Below are positions 63,210 through 64,000 of a stretch of DNA of 64,000 bases, piece after piece. Both the position numbers and the translations under genes were made by a program. This stretch comes from Weissella cibaria KACC 11862 (GTDB taxonomy: Bacteria > Bacillota > Bacilli > Lactobacillales > Lactobacillaceae). The number at the start of each line of letters is the position of its first letter. The stretch's first letter is position 1. Under the pieces are notes generated by a model, which saw only the letters and a program-made list of their open reading frames with translations, was not told the origin of the DNA and made no database searches. The stretch is from NCBI RefSeq assembly GCF_000193635.1, contig NZ_AEKT01000005.1, forward strand, positions 1-64,000, written 5' to 3'.

Positions 63210-64000
63210 TTAGAACAAGCGCGCATTCGGATTCTTGTAACCGTAGTTTTCCATGACTTCTTCACGGAACTCAAGTAAGCGATCCTCAGCAATTGCTTGA
63301 CGCATATCTTCCATCAACTTCAATAGGTAACGCAAATTGTGAACAGACGCAATGTTTTGCGCATACAATTCGTCAGCCTTAAACAAGTGGTGTAAGTATG
63401 CCTTAGTAAAGTTTTGTGAACCGTAGTCTTCCGTTTCGGGGTCAATTAGTGAAAAGTCATTCTTATACTTAGAATTCGTAATCACGATACGGCCCTTCGA
63501 CGTCATCAAGGTTCCCTTACGTGCGATACGTGTTGGCAGCACAGAATCAAACATATCAATACCGCGGATAGCACCATCAATCAAAGAATCGGGTGCTGCC
63601 ACCCCCATCAAATAACGTGGCTTGTTTTCGGGTAGGAATGGCACTGTGAAGTCGAGCACACGGTTCATTTCTTCCTTGGTTTCACCAACAGACAGACCAC
63701 CAACGGCGTATCCAGGCAAATCAAGTGAAACAAGATCTGAAGCAGACTGCTTACGAAGCTCACGGAAACCGGCACCTTGCACAATACCAAATAGGGCTTG
63801 ATCCTCCGGACGACGGTGGGCAGCTAAAGCACGTTCAGCCCAACGTGATGTGCGTTCAACTGAATTTTTCACGTAATCATACGTTTCAAAGTATGGAATT
63901 GCTTCATCCAATTGCATCATGACATCAGAACCCAAATTATTTTGAATGCGCATCGCAACCTCAGGTGATAGGAACATTTCTTCCCCGTTCACGTGATTAC
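63210..64000 (-). CDS. tgt: queuine tRNA-ribosyltransferase, partial (5' end outside window), without zinc-site cysteines
   Basis: About 263 C-terminal residues are visible; the frame continues past the window edge (an in-frame GTG at 63992 is not the start, because [13 protein letters not shown] is internal). Motifs: [48 protein letters not shown], and [10 protein letters not shown] with the catalytic Asp. The zinc site, normally CxCxxC plus His, reads TEDYGS: all three cysteines are lost while the AYLHHL histidine remains. Tgt exchanges guanine 34 for preQ1 in tRNA. It starts the tgt-yajC unit. Confidence 0.93.
   Translation of the reverse strand, partial: NHVNGEEMFLSPEVAMRIQNNLGSDVMMQLDEAIPYFETYDYVKNSVERTSRWAERALAAHRRPEDQALFGIVQGAGFRELRKQSASDLVSLDLPGYAVGGLSVGETKEEMNRVLDFTVPFLPENKPRYLMGVAAPDSLIDGAIRGIDMFDSVLPTRIARKGTLMTSKGRIVITNSKYKNDFSLIDPETEDYGSQNFTKAYLHHLFKADELYAQNIASVHNLRYLLKLMEDMRQAIAEDRLLEFREEVMENYGYKNPNARLF

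Overview
The window looks like chromosome of a lactic acid bacterium of the Leuconostoc/Weissella branch of Lactobacillaceae, most likely Weissella. This is an inference from gene content and order (rpsT-rpsO-rnjB, tuf-tig-clpX-engB, alaS-ireB-ruvX, tgt-yajC), a GC content that looks to be in the mid-40s, acetolactate decarboxylase, IreB, and low-GC Gram-positive signals (GGAGG ribosome binding sites, T-box leader, intrinsic terminators). Nearly all genes are on the minus strand, so operons read from high to low coordinates. No rRNA, tRNA, IS transposase, prophage or CRISPR array was found.

Layout. 1-5001: a tight three-gene restriction-modification-like operon (methylase-like subunit M, a GIY-YIG/SF2 helicase protein ending in methylase motifs, and an NPPY-type methylase cut by the window edge). 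5170-10706: an MDR oxidoreductase, the ppx-ppk polyphosphate pair, and a GlcD-like FAD oxidase broken by an in-frame TGA. 11065-22929: an accessory-looking stretch with a DUF4352 protein, a frameshifted zinc-ribbon gene, several small orphan genes, a DUF2325 coiled-coil protein, an XRE regulator facing two small genes across a repeat-rich control region, pnuC behind a structured leader, a YdcF protein, a secreted mono-ADP-ribosyltransferase and a TPR-RecD-like helicase. 23159-25616: an MFS transporter and M20 hydrolase on the plus strand, followed by a large palindromic element. 25954-32693: a DUF6994-like protein, acetolactate decarboxylase, a divergent ParE/ParC-type topoisomerase pair and thioredoxin.

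32775-64000 is mostly core genome: mutS2-zapA-cvpA, engB, clpX, tig, tuf, RNase J2, S15 and S20, holA, comEA-comEC, DUF1292 pair, ruvX, ireB, alaS with its T-box, glycerate kinase, a DEAD-box helicase with nrnA, dinB, yajC and tgt. One AT-rich gene for a PD-(D/E)XK nuclease-like protein (57492-59000) sits inside this block and looks acquired.

Two signals cross the gene list. First, conserved housekeeping proteins are almost free of cysteine: EF-Tu, AlaRS, MutS2, RNase J2, Ppk and the topoisomerase pair show none, and zinc-ligand cysteines are replaced in both AlaRS and Tgt. Second, several non-coding structures are unexplained: the pnuC leader, the 25.7-kb palindrome, and the XRE control region. 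The strongest candidates for new biology are the secreted ADP-ribosyltransferase, the left-edge restriction-like operon, the pnuC leader and the palindromic element.
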